Shown here: positions 9,396-18,166 of the stretch, piece after piece | Position numbering within the stretch: the stretch's first letter is position 1 | Layout: every line of letters starts with the position of its first letter | Source: Rhodanobacteraceae bacterium | GTDB taxonomy: Bacteria; Pseudomonadota; Gammaproteobacteria; Xanthomonadales; SZUA-5 | Length of the DNA stretch: 64,000 nucleotides | Assembly (NCBI GenBank): GCA_016713135.1 | Contig: JADJPR010000020.1 | Location: 611,368 to 675,367 of the forward strand | Direction of reading: 5' to 3' | The notes under the pieces: model-generated | The model's database searches: none | Told to the model about the DNA's origin: nothing | What the model saw: only the letters and a program-made list of their open reading frames with translations | Program-made: the position numbers and the translations under genes

Positions 9396-9946
9396 GCGGC
9401 AGTCCTGAGCCGGTCACGCTGCTGCTGCAGCGCTGGCAGTCCGGTGACACCGAGGCACTCGATGCGCTGTTGCCAAGCATCTACGAAGAACTCAAGCGCC
9501 TGGCCAAAGCCCAGCTGCGCCGCGACCGCGGGGCCTCGATCCAGCCCACCGAACTGGTCGCCGAGGCTTACCTGAAACTGGTCGATGTCGACCGCGTCGA
9601 CTTCGCCGGCCGGGCGCACTTCTATTCGGTGGCGGCGCGAACCATGCGCCGCATCCTGGTCGAACGCTACCGCCGTCGCATGGCCCTCAAGCGCGACGGC
9701 AGCCCGGTCACGCTCAGCGTGAGGGTCGATCCGGGCAGCGGCAGGGACTTCGAGCTCGAACGGCTGGACCATGCGCTCAGCGACCTGGAACGCCTGGACC
9801 CGCGACAGGCCGACATCGTCACACTGCGCTTCTTCGGCGGCCTGGAAGGCGCCGAGATTGCGGCAGCGCTGGGCATCTCGGAGCGCACGGTCAAGCGCGA
9901 ATGGGCGATGGCCAAGCTGTGGCTGTACCGCGAACTGGCCCCCTGA
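9392..9946 (+). CDS. ECF-type RNA polymerase sigma factor (TIGR02999/ECF43-like)
   Basis: A 184-residue sigma factor starting at TTG within the kinase stop codon (TTGA overlap); no ATG gives a full-length domain. Region 2 (about 10-80) holds TELVAEAYLKL and AGRAHFYSVAARTMRRILVE. Region 4 (about 125-180) has the helix-turn-helix GAEIAAALGISERTVKREW. The HFYSVAARTMRRILV signature is typical of the Sigma70_ECF group that is encoded beside protein kinases rather than anti-sigma factors. No zinc anti-sigma gene is present. The neighbour at 10090 is a plausible regulon member. Confidence 0.9.
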   Translation: MSGSPEPVTLLLQRWQSGDTEALDALLPSIYEELKRLAKAQLRRDRGASIQPTELVAEAYLKLVDVDRVDFAGRAHFYSVAARTMRRILVERYRRRMALKRDGSPVTLSVRVDPGSGRDFELERLDHALSDLERLDPRQADIVTLRFFGGLEGAEIAAALGISERTVKREWAMAKLWLYRELAP

Positions 9947-9947
9947 T

Positions 9948-9961
9948 GGCCCTTTTGGGCC
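9948..9961 (+). other. Short hairpin after the sigma factor gene
   Basis: A GGCCC-TTTT-GGGCC hairpin begins 2 nt after the sigma factor stop codon. The 5-bp stem is short and not followed by a T-run, so it is at most a weak terminator or attenuator before the beta-helix gene. Confidence 0.25.
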
Positions 9962-10058
9962 TGCTTCTGCACAAACCCCGAACTGGACTCTGCTGCTGCC
10001 CCAACCTGCGCCTGATGCAGGCAGGGCCAGCACGACTCGGCACGTTTTGAAGCCACTC

Positions 10059-10073
10059 GCCCGATCTTCGGGC
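10059..10073 (+). other. 5'-leader hairpin upstream of the beta-helix surface protein gene
   Basis: A perfect 6-bp stem (GCCCGA / TCGGGC, 3-nt loop) ends 17 nt before the ATG at 10090. It sits just 5' of a purine-rich ribosome site (GGGGAAGGA). It may modulate translation, but this is weak evidence. Confidence 0.25.
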
Positions 10074-10089
10074 CGACAGGGGAAGGATC

Positions 10090-13000
10090 ATGCGAACACT
10101 GGGCACTGCGCGTGCGTTGATAGCCACTGGACTGACGTTGGCGCTGTTCCTGAGCGCCAGTGTCAGCGCTCAGGTGATGACCGGGACCAACTTGGGCCCC
10201 ATTCCCGATGGCACCGGAACGGGCCCCGGCAAGTACGGTCCGCCGCGAGATGTGTTGTTCACATCCACCCGCATCGCTACGGTGCAGAGCATCGACCTCG
10301 CGTTTCGCGCCAACCACCCGTTCGTGGGCGATCTGAAAGTCACGCTGATCTCTCCACTCGGCGTTGAGCACGTGCTGTTCGAACGGACCGGCGCGACGAC
10401 CGCAACCTCAGCTGGCTCCAGTTCGAACCTGATCTCCACCCACGCGGGCTATGGCTTTCGCGACAGCAGTGCCAACAACTGGTGGACGCTGGCCAATGTT
10501 GGCGACGTGGACATCCCGGTATCGAATGCGCGAAGCGTGATTGCGGGCCCGGCCACGCCGCCGCCGGCCATTACCTCCATCAACAGTGCTTTCCTCAACA
10601 CACCGGTCAATGGCACCTGGATCTTGCGTTTCGAGGATGGCTGGTCCGGCGACGCCGGCGATGTGGTGGCCGCCACCCTCACGATCACCACGCTGACCCC
10701 TGCCAGCTTCCGCGTGACCAAAGTTGCGGACACCAACGACGGCGTGTGTGACAGCGATTGCTCGCTGCGCGAAGCCATCTCGGCCTCCGCGGGACTCACC
10801 CCGCCCGGCAACCAGATCATTTTCGCGACGCCCTTCTTTGACTCGCCGCGAAGCTTCGTTCTCAACTCGGAATTGACCATCAGCAGCGATATGGCCATTG
10901 TCGGCCCCGGCGCCCACCGGCTGACGATCAGCGCCGCGGGGCGCAGTCGGGTGTTTCGTTTGACCGGCGGTGCGCGCGTCGCCCTGGGTGGGCTGCGCAT
11001 TGCCGATGGCGTGGGTGCCGATGCAGGCTGCGTGAGCGCTGCAGGCGGCGTGGTGGTGCTGCATCGGGTGGAAATCAGCAATTGTCGTGCGACGGGCTCC
11101 GGGGTTTTCGGCGCCGGTGGCTTGTCGCAATCACCGGGTGGCTCCTTGCTGCTGAGCGAGTCGAGCATGACCGGCAACTACGGCCAGGGTGACAGCCAGG
11201 CCGGCGCGCTCCACGTCATTGGCCCGACGCGGCTTCTGCGCTCGACGATCAGCGGCAATCTGATGGTGTCCAACTTCTCCAACAAGAGCGCCGGTGTCTT
11301 CGTGGCCGGTGACCTGACCGTCATCGACAGCACGATTACCGGCAACCTGATGCGCGGCGCGGGCAGCGACCAGGCTGGCGGCATTTCGCATCAAAGCGGC
11401 ACCCTGCACATGAGCAATAGCGTGGTGGCGGGCAATGTGGGTGGCACCGCGGATATCACGGTGTTCAGCAGCACGACCATTTCCGGGGGTTACAACGCAA
11501 TCGGCCGTGTCGGCAATTTGATCGGCAGTTTCAACCAGGCCGGCGATCAATTCGGCACCGGCGCCAGTCCGCTCGATCCGATCCTGAGTCCGCTGAGCTA
11601 TCACGCTGGCAGCGTGCCAGTGCATGTGCCGCTGCTGGGCAGTCCGCTGCTCGACAAGGGCCGGAGTTTTCGAGCGGCCGACGTGCGCGGCGTGCCTTTG
11701 GTCAACCTGGCGATCGAACCGGCGGCGGGCGGAAACGATGCCGACATTGGCGCGGTCGAGCTGTCGCCGATTTTCGTCGAGAATTTGAGCTTCGACGACC
11801 CGGGCTCGCTGCGCCAGGCCCTTGTGAATGCGCCGGCGGCACCGGCAGTGAGGGACATGCTGTTCGATCCTGCGCTGACGGTGACAGCAGCCACGCTGCG
11901 CTTTGGCACCCAGCTCAGCATTGACCGCAATGTCTCGATTCATGGCCCGGGCGCGCAGCGGCTCACGCTAGACGGCGCGCGGCAGGCGCGGGTCTTGACC
12001 GTGGCGGAGAATCGCCTGGTCAGCATCAGCGGCGTCACCTTGGCCGATGGCAATGCCAACACGCGTGACAATACCCCGCCGAATCCGGGTGCCGGTGGTG
12101 TGGTACTCAACGGCGCAGGATCGCACTTGAGCATCGTCGACAGCGTGATCAGCGGTGGCCGCACCAATGCCGGCAGCGCGATTCAGAACCGCGGTGCGCT
12201 GCTGCTGCGCGGCAGCACGATCACCGGCAATGCCGGTTCCGTCGACAACAGCGTGGTGCTCAGCGGGCTTGCAAACAGCACCACGCTGATCGAGCTCAGC
12301 ACCATCTCGGGCAATCGCGGCAACGCGCTGGGGCTCGAGCAGGCGAGTGCCAGCGTGCTGCGCTCGACCATCCACGCCAATGCCGGTGCCAGTGCCGTGG
12401 ACGCATTCATCAGTCCGACCTTCGTGTTTGGCAGCATTATTGCCGGGCAGCGCAGCGGCAATGACTTCAGTGACAACAGCAATGGCCGGGTTGTTTCGGG
12501 CGGCTTCAACGTCATTGGCAACCCGGGCATGGTCACGGCGTTCAATCAAACCGGGGATCAGGTCGGCGCCAGCGGCAGCCCGTTGGATCCGCGCTTGAGC
12601 CCGCTTGCCATTTATTCCGGGCCAGTGCCGGTGCATATGCCGCTGTCCAGCAGTTCCGTGATCGATCGCGGCCTGGGCCGCATCCGGGATCAGCGCGGTC
12701 TGGCGTTGTTTGACACGCCGTTCTTCAATGCGGCCAGCGGTGGTGATCACAGCGATATCGGAGCGACGGAAGCGCAGGTGCAGATTGTCGACACGCCAGG
12801 TGATGCCGGCGCGGGAACCTTGCGGCAGGCGCTGCTCAATGCCAATGCGAATGGCCCCGGCGTCGATGATGTGTTGATTACTGGCTTTGGCAGGATTGAC
12901 CTGACCAACCCACTGCCCATCCTGACCGGCAGCACCAATCTGGTCGGACCGGGCGCCACGGGCATCACCATCACGCGCGCGGCCGGGGCACCCGATTTTG

Positions 13001-14592
13001 GTCTGATCTGCGCCGTGGGCCCAGCGCAACCCAGCGTGCCGATTCATTTGGGGATCAGCGGTGTGACCTTGTCGAACGGGCGCGACAGCGGTGCGAACGG
13101 CGGTGGTGCCATCGATGCCAATCAGGCCGAGTTGCACTTGACCGAAGTCGAAGTGATCAACAGCGTGGGTACGGCCGAGTCCGCCGGCGGCGTCAGCCTG
13201 TTTTTTGGCGATGGCATCATTCAGAACTCCACCTTTGCCAGCAATGCCGGTACCGTGGGCGGCGCGCTGCATTTCGAGGGCCGCAACAATCGCTTGCGGG
13301 TTGAGCAAAGCACCTTCAGCGGCAATACCGCCGAAAGCGGCGCAGCGATGCATGTCGTTGCCAATGCCGACAACGGCCCGGCGGCGCAGGCGCGGCTGGA
13401 GGTGCTTTCCAGCACGCTGGCTGACAACACCGCGAGCAGCTTGGGTGGCGCCATCTTTGCCGTCGGGCGCAACGGCAACCCGGATGCCACCGCGCCCGTC
13501 ACGATGAAAAACACGCTGTTGAGCAACAATGGCGCAACTGCCAACAGTGCCCTGTTTGCGCCGAACTTCACCTCGCAGGGCTACAACATCAGCAACATCG
13601 CCCTGCCACAACTCACATCCACGGGCGATGCGAGTCCTGCCAACACGGCACTCGATCCGCTGGCCAACAATGGAGGCCCGGTGCGCACGCGCGCTCTTCG
13701 GGGCGGCAATGCCGCGCTCGATGGCGGCTTCAGCACCAACGCTTTCTTCGATGCGCGCGGCTTTTCGCGGCAACTCGATTTGCCGACGATACCCAACTTC
13801 GAGTTCGGCGACGCCAGCGATATCGGGGCCCTGGAAGCGCAATTCGCACCAGTGGCGCCGCCCGCAGCGCCGATCGTGGCATACAACCCGAACGCCGGCG
13901 GCAGCGTCACGTTTGCGCCCTTCGATGTCAGCACCAACAGGGGCCTTGTTTCAGTCAACTCTACTGGCGGGGTGGCGCCCGGCTCGGTCAGAGTCAATCC
14001 ATGCGCTGCATCCACTGGATTCACCATCATCAACGGACCCATCGATCTGCTGGGCACCGCTGGCGGCACGCAGATCAGCGGCGGACTCATCGATTTACGC
14101 TGCACGCCCGGCGCCAGCGTGCAAAACGGCACCTTGGTCTGCACCGAAACCTCGAACCCCGGGAGCGCGGTTCAGCGCAGCTGGAACTTGAGTTGTCCGG
14201 CAGCGGCGAATGTGCCGCCCGCACTGACGTTCAATCCAGCCACCGGTAGCACGATCAACTACGCGACAACCGGTAGCGCGTCGCCGATTGCGGTCACGCC
14301 ATCGGGCGGCCTGGGCTCGGGCCAGCCCGCCACCACGACCTTGAGCGAATGCGCGATCAACAATGGCGGCGCGGCCTTCCCCACAACGACCATCGCGCAA
14401 CTCGATTTCGTTGGGCCGACCACGGCCGTACAGAACCTCAATCTGCCGAGCTGCGTCCTGCAAAGCACAGCCGTGAGCGCGACTTTGAACTGTGTGGAGA
14501 GGCGGGCTTCGTTGACACAGGTGAATCGCAGTTGGACCCTGAATTGCCCGGCAGCAGGCGTTGAGCTGATCTTCAAGAATGGGTTTGAGTAG
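10090..14592 (+). CDS. Giant secreted CSLREA / right-handed beta-helix surface protein
   Basis: A 1500-residue protein with a GGGGAAGGA ribosome site and a signal peptide (about residues 1-27). Residues about 40-200 resemble a proprotein convertase P-type jelly roll (FVGDLKVTLISPLG, NGTWILRFEDGWSGDAG). A CSLREA motif (VCDSDCSLREAIS) follows at about 220. Long beta-helix repeats come next, with 'choice-of-anchor Q'-like blocks recurring (ASPLDPILSPLSYHAGSVPV, GSPLDPRLSPLAIYSGPVPV, NTALDPLANNGGPVRTRALR). Two tandem Cys-containing modules lie at about 1255-1490. The protein ends IFKNGFE, a short conserved tail common in Lysobacterales secreted proteins and presumably a sorting or export tag. The upstream kinase/sigma pair may control it. 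The stop codon is directly followed by a group II intron. Confidence 0.9.
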   Translation: MRTLGTARALIATGLTLALFLSASVSAQVMTGTNLGPIPDGTGTGPGKYGPPRDVLFTSTRIATVQSIDLAFRANHPFVGDLKVTLISPLGVEHVLFERTGATTATSAGSSSNLISTHAGYGFRDSSANNWWTLANVGDVDIPVSNARSVIAGPATPPPAITSINSAFLNTPVNGTWILRFEDGWSGDAGDVVAATLTITTLTPASFRVTKVADTNDGVCDSDCSLREAISASAGLTPPGNQIIFATPFFDSPRSFVLNSELTISSDMAIVGPGAHRLTISAAGRSRVFRLTGGARVALGGLRIADGVGADAGCVSAAGGVVVLHRVEISNCRATGSGVFGAGGLSQSPGGSLLLSESSMTGNYGQGDSQAGALHVIGPTRLLRSTISGNLMVSNFSNKSAGVFVAGDLTVIDSTITGNLMRGAGSDQAGGISHQSGTLHMSNSVVAGNVGGTADITVFSSTTISGGYNAIGRVGNLIGSFNQAGDQFGTGASPLDPILSPLSYHAGSVPVHVPLLGSPLLDKGRSFRAADVRGVPLVNLAIEPAAGGNDADIGAVELSPIFVENLSFDDPGSLRQALVNAPAAPAVRDMLFDPALTVTAATLRFGTQLSIDRNVSIHGPGAQRLTLDGARQARVLTVAENRLVSISGVTLADGNANTRDNTPPNPGAGGVVLNGAGSHLSIVDSVISGGRTNAGSAIQNRGALLLRGSTITGNAGSVDNSVVLSGLANSTTLIELSTISGNRGNALGLEQASASVLRSTIHANAGASAVDAFISPTFVFGSIIAGQRSGNDFSDNSNGRVVSGGFNVIGNPGMVTAFNQTGDQVGASGSPLDPRLSPLAIYSGPVPVHMPLSSSSVIDRGLGRIRDQRGLALFDTPFFNAASGGDHSDIGATEAQVQIVDTPGDAGAGTLRQALLNANANGPGVDDVLITGFGRIDLTNPLPILTGSTNLVGPGATGITITRAAGAPDFGLICAVGPAQPSVPIHLGISGVTLSNGRDSGANGGGAIDANQAELHLTEVEVINSVGTAESAGGVSLFFGDGIIQNSTFASNAGTVGGALHFEGRNNRLRVEQSTFSGNTAESGAAMHVVANADNGPAAQARLEVLSSTLADNTASSLGGAIFAVGRNGNPDATAPVTMKNTLLSNNGATANSALFAPNFTSQGYNISNIALPQLTSTGDASPANTALDPLANNGGPVRTRALRGGNAALDGGFSTNAFFDARGFSRQLDLPTIPNFEFGDASDIGALEAQFAPVAPPAAPIVAYNPNAGGSVTFAPFDVSTNRGLVSVNSTGGVAPGSVRVNPCAASTGFTIINGPIDLLGTAGGTQISGGLIDLRCTPGASVQNGTLVCTETSNPGSAVQRSWNLSCPAAANVPPALTFNPATGSTINYATTGSASPIAVTPSGGLGSGQPATTTLSECAINNGGAAFPTTTIAQLDFVGPTTAVQNLNLPSCVLQSTAVSATLNCVERRASLTQVNRSWTLNCPAAGVELIFKNGFE

Positions 14593-15199
14593 GTGCGCCG
14601 GCGCAAACCGGCAAAGCGTAAGGGGTGAGAGTCCCCGACAGGGAGAGGAGTAGCGATCCAATCTGTCCCCGAGTCATGCATGGCGCATCGCGAGATGCGT
14701 CGTGAAGCGTTGACAGGGGCGTCCATAGGCCAGCCATTGAGCCGCGAAAGAACCCTAATTCCGGGTGCCGACGCTTTCTATTCGGCGGAAGGCAGCAGCT
14801 GCGACGCGCTATTCGCGAGCGTCGTGGCGACCCGGCGAGGTCGCTGACCTGGATGTGGATACGCGCTTTGTACGGGAGCCGGGAGGTCTCGGTCCGACCG
14901 GTGGGCGGTGACGCCTGACGGCCCGTGTCGGGAAGGCGAGGAGCCGAAGCCGACAATGCAGGACCGGAGAAGTCAGACTGCTGCGTAGTAGCGATGAAGT
15001 GGGCGAACAAGAACGCGCGAGCGGAGGCGGAGTTCATGGAGCGAAGGCGGCAGGCCGAAGGGAACGCGGGACAGCCACGCAGCGCCGGACGGAGCCGGGA
15101 AAGGTGTCACTGCAGCTGACGTGTACGCGAACGGGCGAAAGTCCGAGGGCAGGAGGCTTCGGCGCTGTTGCACCACCTAGCTTTGGGGCCGCTTTTCCT

Positions 15200-16451
15200 G
15201 GTTGAAGCGGGATGCGGCCGTCGGTGTGGATGGCGTCACGTGGCCGACTACGAGGTTGACCAGGAGCGCCGACTCGCGGATTTGCAGAGCGTGTTCACCG
15301 TGGCACCTACCGAGCACGACCTTCGCGCCGCCAGTACATCGAGAAGGCTGATGGACGGCAACGTCCCGGGCATCGGGCACTGGAGGACAAGATCGTGCAG
15401 CGGGCGCTGGTGGAAGTGCTGAATGCGATTTACGAGCAGGATTTTCTGGGCTTCTCGTATGGCTTCCGACCAGGGCGTGGACAGCCGATGCGCTGGACGC
15501 TCTGGCGGTGGCGATTGGACAGGAAAAGTAAATTGGATCGTGGACGCCGATTTGGCGAAGTTCTTCGACACCGTGAGTCATGAGTGGTTATTGCGGTTTC
15601 TGGAGCATCGTATCGGCGATGAGCGGGTGTTGCGGCTGATCGGAAGTGGCTGAAGCGGGAGTCATCGAGGACGGGGTGCACCTGGCCACCGAGGTGGGGA
15701 CGCCGCAAGGCGCCGTGATCTCACCGCTGTTGGCGAATGTATCTGCACTACGTCTTTGACCTCTGGGCCCAGCAATGGCGAAAGCGCCATGCCCGGGGCT
15801 CGATGATCGTGGTGCGATATGCCGATGACATCGTGCTGGGATTCCAGCACCAGAGCGACGCTGAAGCATTCCTGGTTGCGATGCGCGCACGACTGGAGCG
15901 ATTTGCAGACCCTGCATCCGGAGAAGACCCGGCTGCTGATGTTCGGCCGCTACGCGCAAGTGCAGCGCGACCGGGAGGGACAGGGTAAGGCCGAGACGTT
16001 CGACTTCTTGGGGTTCACGCACATCTGCGGACGCGACCGGCGCGGCGAATTTCAACTTCGTCGCCATACTCGGCGTGACCGCATGCGTGCTGCCCTGGTG
16101 GCGATCAAGGACGGCCTGCGGAGTCGACTCCACCAACCGATCCCGGTTCAGGGGAAATGGCTGGGGCAGGTGGTTGGCGGTTACATGGCCTACCACGGCG
16201 TACCGACCAACTTTCATCGGCTGGACGCGTTCCGGCACTACGCGGTCGACCACTGGCGCAAGGCGCTCAAGCGTCGCAGCCAGCGGGGCTCCACCACGTG
16301 GGACCGAATGAGCCAGCTGGCGGAGGCTTACATTCCCCGACCGCGCATCACCCATCCCTGGCCCAGCGTGCGCTTTCGCGTCAAACACCCAAGGTGGGAG
16401 CCCGGTGCGTTAATTGCGCCCGCCGGGATCTGTGCGGGGGGTGCCCGGTGA
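15200..16451 (+). pseudogene. Group II intron reverse transcriptase/maturase, frameshifted
   Basis: Pieces in all three frames join into one maturase: YEVDQERRLADLQS near 15250, DKIVQRALVEVLNAIYEQDF near 15390-15440, then WIVDADLAKFFDTVSHEWLL, then GTPQGAVISPLLAN near 15690-15740, and the catalytic VVRYADDIVLGF (YADD) at about 15810-15845. The thumb/maturase X part follows (TFDFLGFTHICGR, WLGQVVGGYMAYHG). At least four frame changes are needed, near 15485, 15650, 15743 and 15910. The frame runs on through domain V (HPRWEPGA...ICAGGAR), as annotated frames of this intron group often do. No HNH endonuclease domain follows. Confidence 0.85.
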
Positions 16452-16470
16452 CGGGCATTCCTACCGCGAT
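16398..16470 (+). other. Group II intron domain V/VI and 3' splice site
   Basis: GAGCCCGGTGCG...CCGGGATC forms the domain V stem and contains the catalytic AGC triad near its base. GTGCCCGGTGACGGGCAT then forms domain VI and ends CCTACCGCGAT. The inner stem reads GTGCG opposite CGCCC where a complementary CGCAC would be expected. That mismatch suggests decay or a base error. Confidence 0.7.
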
Positions 16471-16643
16471 GGCGGCGGAACTGGCTGGCGGCGGCGGCCT
16501 GGCCCTGCCTTCGCCCGGAACTCGCGAAAACTGCAACAACGGGCTGACTCGCAAACGGAATCCGGGGGCGCCTTCCTCGTCGGCCGATCGTCATGCCGGC
16601 TGGGAACGGCGCTCCCCAAGCCGTGGACACGGAACCGCGAATC

Positions 16644-16703
16644 GGTGGACAGAGCACACCACGGCTCAAACAGTGAGGGCTGGGCTGGTGAGAACAGATG
16701 CGG
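16644..16703 (+). repeat. 60-bp module-border direct repeat, copy 1
   Basis: Sixty bases that match 21889-21948 with four mismatches; the last 37 bases, from CAAACAGTGAGGG to AACAGATGCGG, are identical. Same orientation in both places. The pair brackets the PIN/Fic/nuclease-helicase module. No insertion-sequence transposase lies beside either copy. Confidence 0.8.
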
Positions 16704-16733
16704 ACAGAATCGATTGAAACCGCGATTTGGTGC

Positions 16734-16759
16734 GCTGGGCTGGTGAGAACAGATGCGGG
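16734..16759 (+). repeat. Module-border repeat, partial copy 2
   Basis: Twenty-six bases (GCTGGGCTGGTGAG and AACAGATGCGGG, contiguous) repeat the 3' half of the 60-bp repeat. It lies 30 bp downstream of copy 1, in tandem. Confidence 0.8.
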
Positions 16760-16886
16760 TTTGTGCGGGTGCGGCGCGCGCTCGTCATTTCATGGTGGAT
16801 CAATCACTTCCACAACCGGATTGCACACTCGCAAGACACGATCAGCGATGACATGGGTCGCTTGCGGACCCTGGTACTGGTGAGTG

Positions 16887-17456
16887 TCAGAACAACTCCT
16901 TCATCGCGGTAAGCACGCTAGCCGACTTCGGGAGTCCTGTTCGGCGCAGTGCGTCGATCACGTCATTGGGCGTGTATGGCGGATTCAGCAACGGGGCACG
17001 TACATCCCGGACGGCGCCCGCGAACCTCACGGCATCGCTGGCGATAAGTTCAGAGAGCAGGTCGTCCGGGTGAAGCGCTTCGACGCGATAAGGCGACAAT
17101 GCAACATCCGGGAAATCCGACAGATTGAAGGTGACAATGACATCGCTGCCGCAATGGATCGCTGCGGCAAGCACGTGGCGGTCATCAGGATCCGGCAGCA
17201 CCAGTGTGTCGACGAGTCCTTCGTGGCCGTAAACGCGGGCGGCGGGCAACGCGCGCTCCATCAACGTACGAGTGCGCTCGATCCGGGCAGGGTCGAGGTC
17301 CGGCCGATTGGCAATGAGACTGCGAGTCCACTCATCATGGATCGCGTCTGACCATCGCAGTTGGATCAGACCCTTCAGGCACAAGTGCATGAGCAGATCG
17401 CGCAGCAGCGCGGGATAAAGTACGCATGCATCAGCGACCACGACGGGCGCTGCCAC
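16887..17456 (-). CDS. PIN-domain toxin (ribonuclease) of a type II toxin-antitoxin pair
   Basis: A 189-residue protein. The PIN fold acidic residues are visible: VVADACVLYP (first Asp), a central Glu/Asp region, LPDPDDRHVLAAAI with two Asp, and VIVTFNLSDFP with the last Asp. PIN toxins are Mg-dependent ribonucleases. The ATG lies 2 nt after the stop of the upstream HTH gene, so the order is antitoxin then toxin, as usual. The protein is about 40-50 residues longer than minimal VapC toxins, with a helical C-terminal extension (TPNDVIDALRRTGLPKSA) seen in larger PIN toxins. Confidence 0.85.
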   Translation of the reverse strand: MAAPVVVADACVLYPALLRDLLMHLCLKGLIQLRWSDAIHDEWTRSLIANRPDLDPARIERTRTLMERALPAARVYGHEGLVDTLVLPDPDDRHVLAAAIHCGSDVIVTFNLSDFPDVALSPYRVEALHPDDLLSELIASDAVRFAGAVRDVRAPLLNPPYTPNDVIDALRRTGLPKSASVLTAMKELF

Positions 17457-17458
17457 GG

Positions 17459-17917
17459 TCAGTACAGCCCCAATTCCTGCGACAACGCGGTCAGCTCGGT
17501 CATGGCCAGCTTCGATTCGTAGTCGGTGCGTTTTTTGTATCGCAACACGTCCTCAAAGCGCACGCGACGGTGCTTGCCGACTTTTCGGAACGGCAACTCG
17601 CCCGCTTCCAGACGTTCAATGAGATAGGGCCGCGATACGTTCAGAAAATCTGCCGCCTGTTGCGTGGTCAGCTCAGCATGCACCGGCACCACCTGGACCG
17701 CGTTACCCTGGCCCATCTGTGCCAGTAGCTCTACCAGCAGGCGCGCGGCGGATGCGGGCAACTCGATGGCCTCGGCGCCCCCACCAATGCTGACGTTGGG
17801 GGACGCCTTGATGTCGATCGCCGCGGCCAATCGCAGACTGCCGTCCCGCGCCATGCGTGCCTCCTCCGGAGTGGGCAACTGAGTTTCCGGTGGCGGGATC
17901 AAGACGGCGCGCATCAC
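17459..17917 (-). CDS. Excisionase-type HTH antitoxin partner of the PIN toxin
   Basis: A 152-residue protein. A helix-turn-helix of MerR/excisionase type occupies about residues 80-125 (ELTTQQAADFLNVSRPYLIE, then GKHRRVRFEDVLRY). The N-terminal 75 residues are variable. The C-terminal tail (KLAMTELTALSQELGLY) probably binds the PIN toxin. It is the first gene of a two-gene minus-strand operon and would repress it. Two adjacent Met codons open the frame. Confidence 0.8.
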   Translation of the reverse strand: MMRAVLIPPPETQLPTPEEARMARDGSLRLAAAIDIKASPNVSIGGGAEAIELPASAARLLVELLAQMGQGNAVQVVPVHAELTTQQAADFLNVSRPYLIERLEAGELPFRKVGKHRRVRFEDVLRYKKRTDYESKLAMTELTALSQELGLY

Positions 17918-18123
17918 AGCATCTCTGAGAAGTCAGGGTATGCACAGCCTAGCACTCAATCGAAGCAAACGCAGCAAACGCAGCTGCCGTTCGTCCAGGG
18001 TTCCATGGCGACGACATTCGACCGGCAAGCCTGAAGCATGCCGCTCGGCGACATGGAGGTGCTTCCACTCCCTCCGAGCGTTCAACAAGCCAAGCAACTA
18101 TTCATCGGTATTGCACTAAAGTT

Positions 18124-18144
18124 AAACAACTGACAGGCTTGTTT
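18124..18144. promoter_or_regulatory. Inverted repeat in front of the fic gene
   Basis: AAACAA - 9 nt - TTGTTT lies between the two toxin-antitoxin/Fic units, 22 nt upstream of the ATG at 18167. It may be an operator, perhaps for the C-terminal winged helix of the Fic protein. The arms are short and A/T-biased. Confidence 0.3.
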
Positions 18145-18166
18145 GACCTTGCCGGGTCTTCCACAG

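Larger units (their letters stand above)
14593..16470 (+). mobile_element. Degenerate group II intron (ribozyme plus reverse transcriptase frame)
   Basis: It begins with GTGCGCC at 14593, matching the GUGYG 5' consensus, one base after the TAG stop of the beta-helix gene. An early stem GGGGTGAGAGTCCCC follows, typical of domain I. The reverse transcriptase frame lies in domain IV. A domain V-like hairpin sits at 16398-16430, and the sequence ends ...CTACCGCGAT at 16470 with the bulged branch-site A 7 nt from the end. The intron lies in the same orientation as the host gene. Domain V has mismatches and the encoded protein is frameshifted, so mobility and perhaps splicing are probably lost, unless the indels are sequencing errors. 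Confidence 0.85.
16471..16886. other. Gene-free 3' exon and repeat region
   Basis: No coding region is supported. The stretch contains the sequence that followed the beta-helix gene before intron insertion, then two copies of the module-border repeat (16644-16703 and 16734-16759). The 127 bp between the last repeat and the stop of the PIN gene shows no motif. Confidence 0.5.

Noticed and set aside
15200..16451. Retron or diversity-generating reverse transcriptase
   Set aside because: The sequence has a group II 5' end, domain V/VI and intron 3' end, and the maturase X region follows the polymerase domain.
17965..17982. Tandem GCAAACGCA repeat as a CRISPR or iteron
   Set aside because: Only two 9-bp copies, no spacers and no replication or cas gene nearby.
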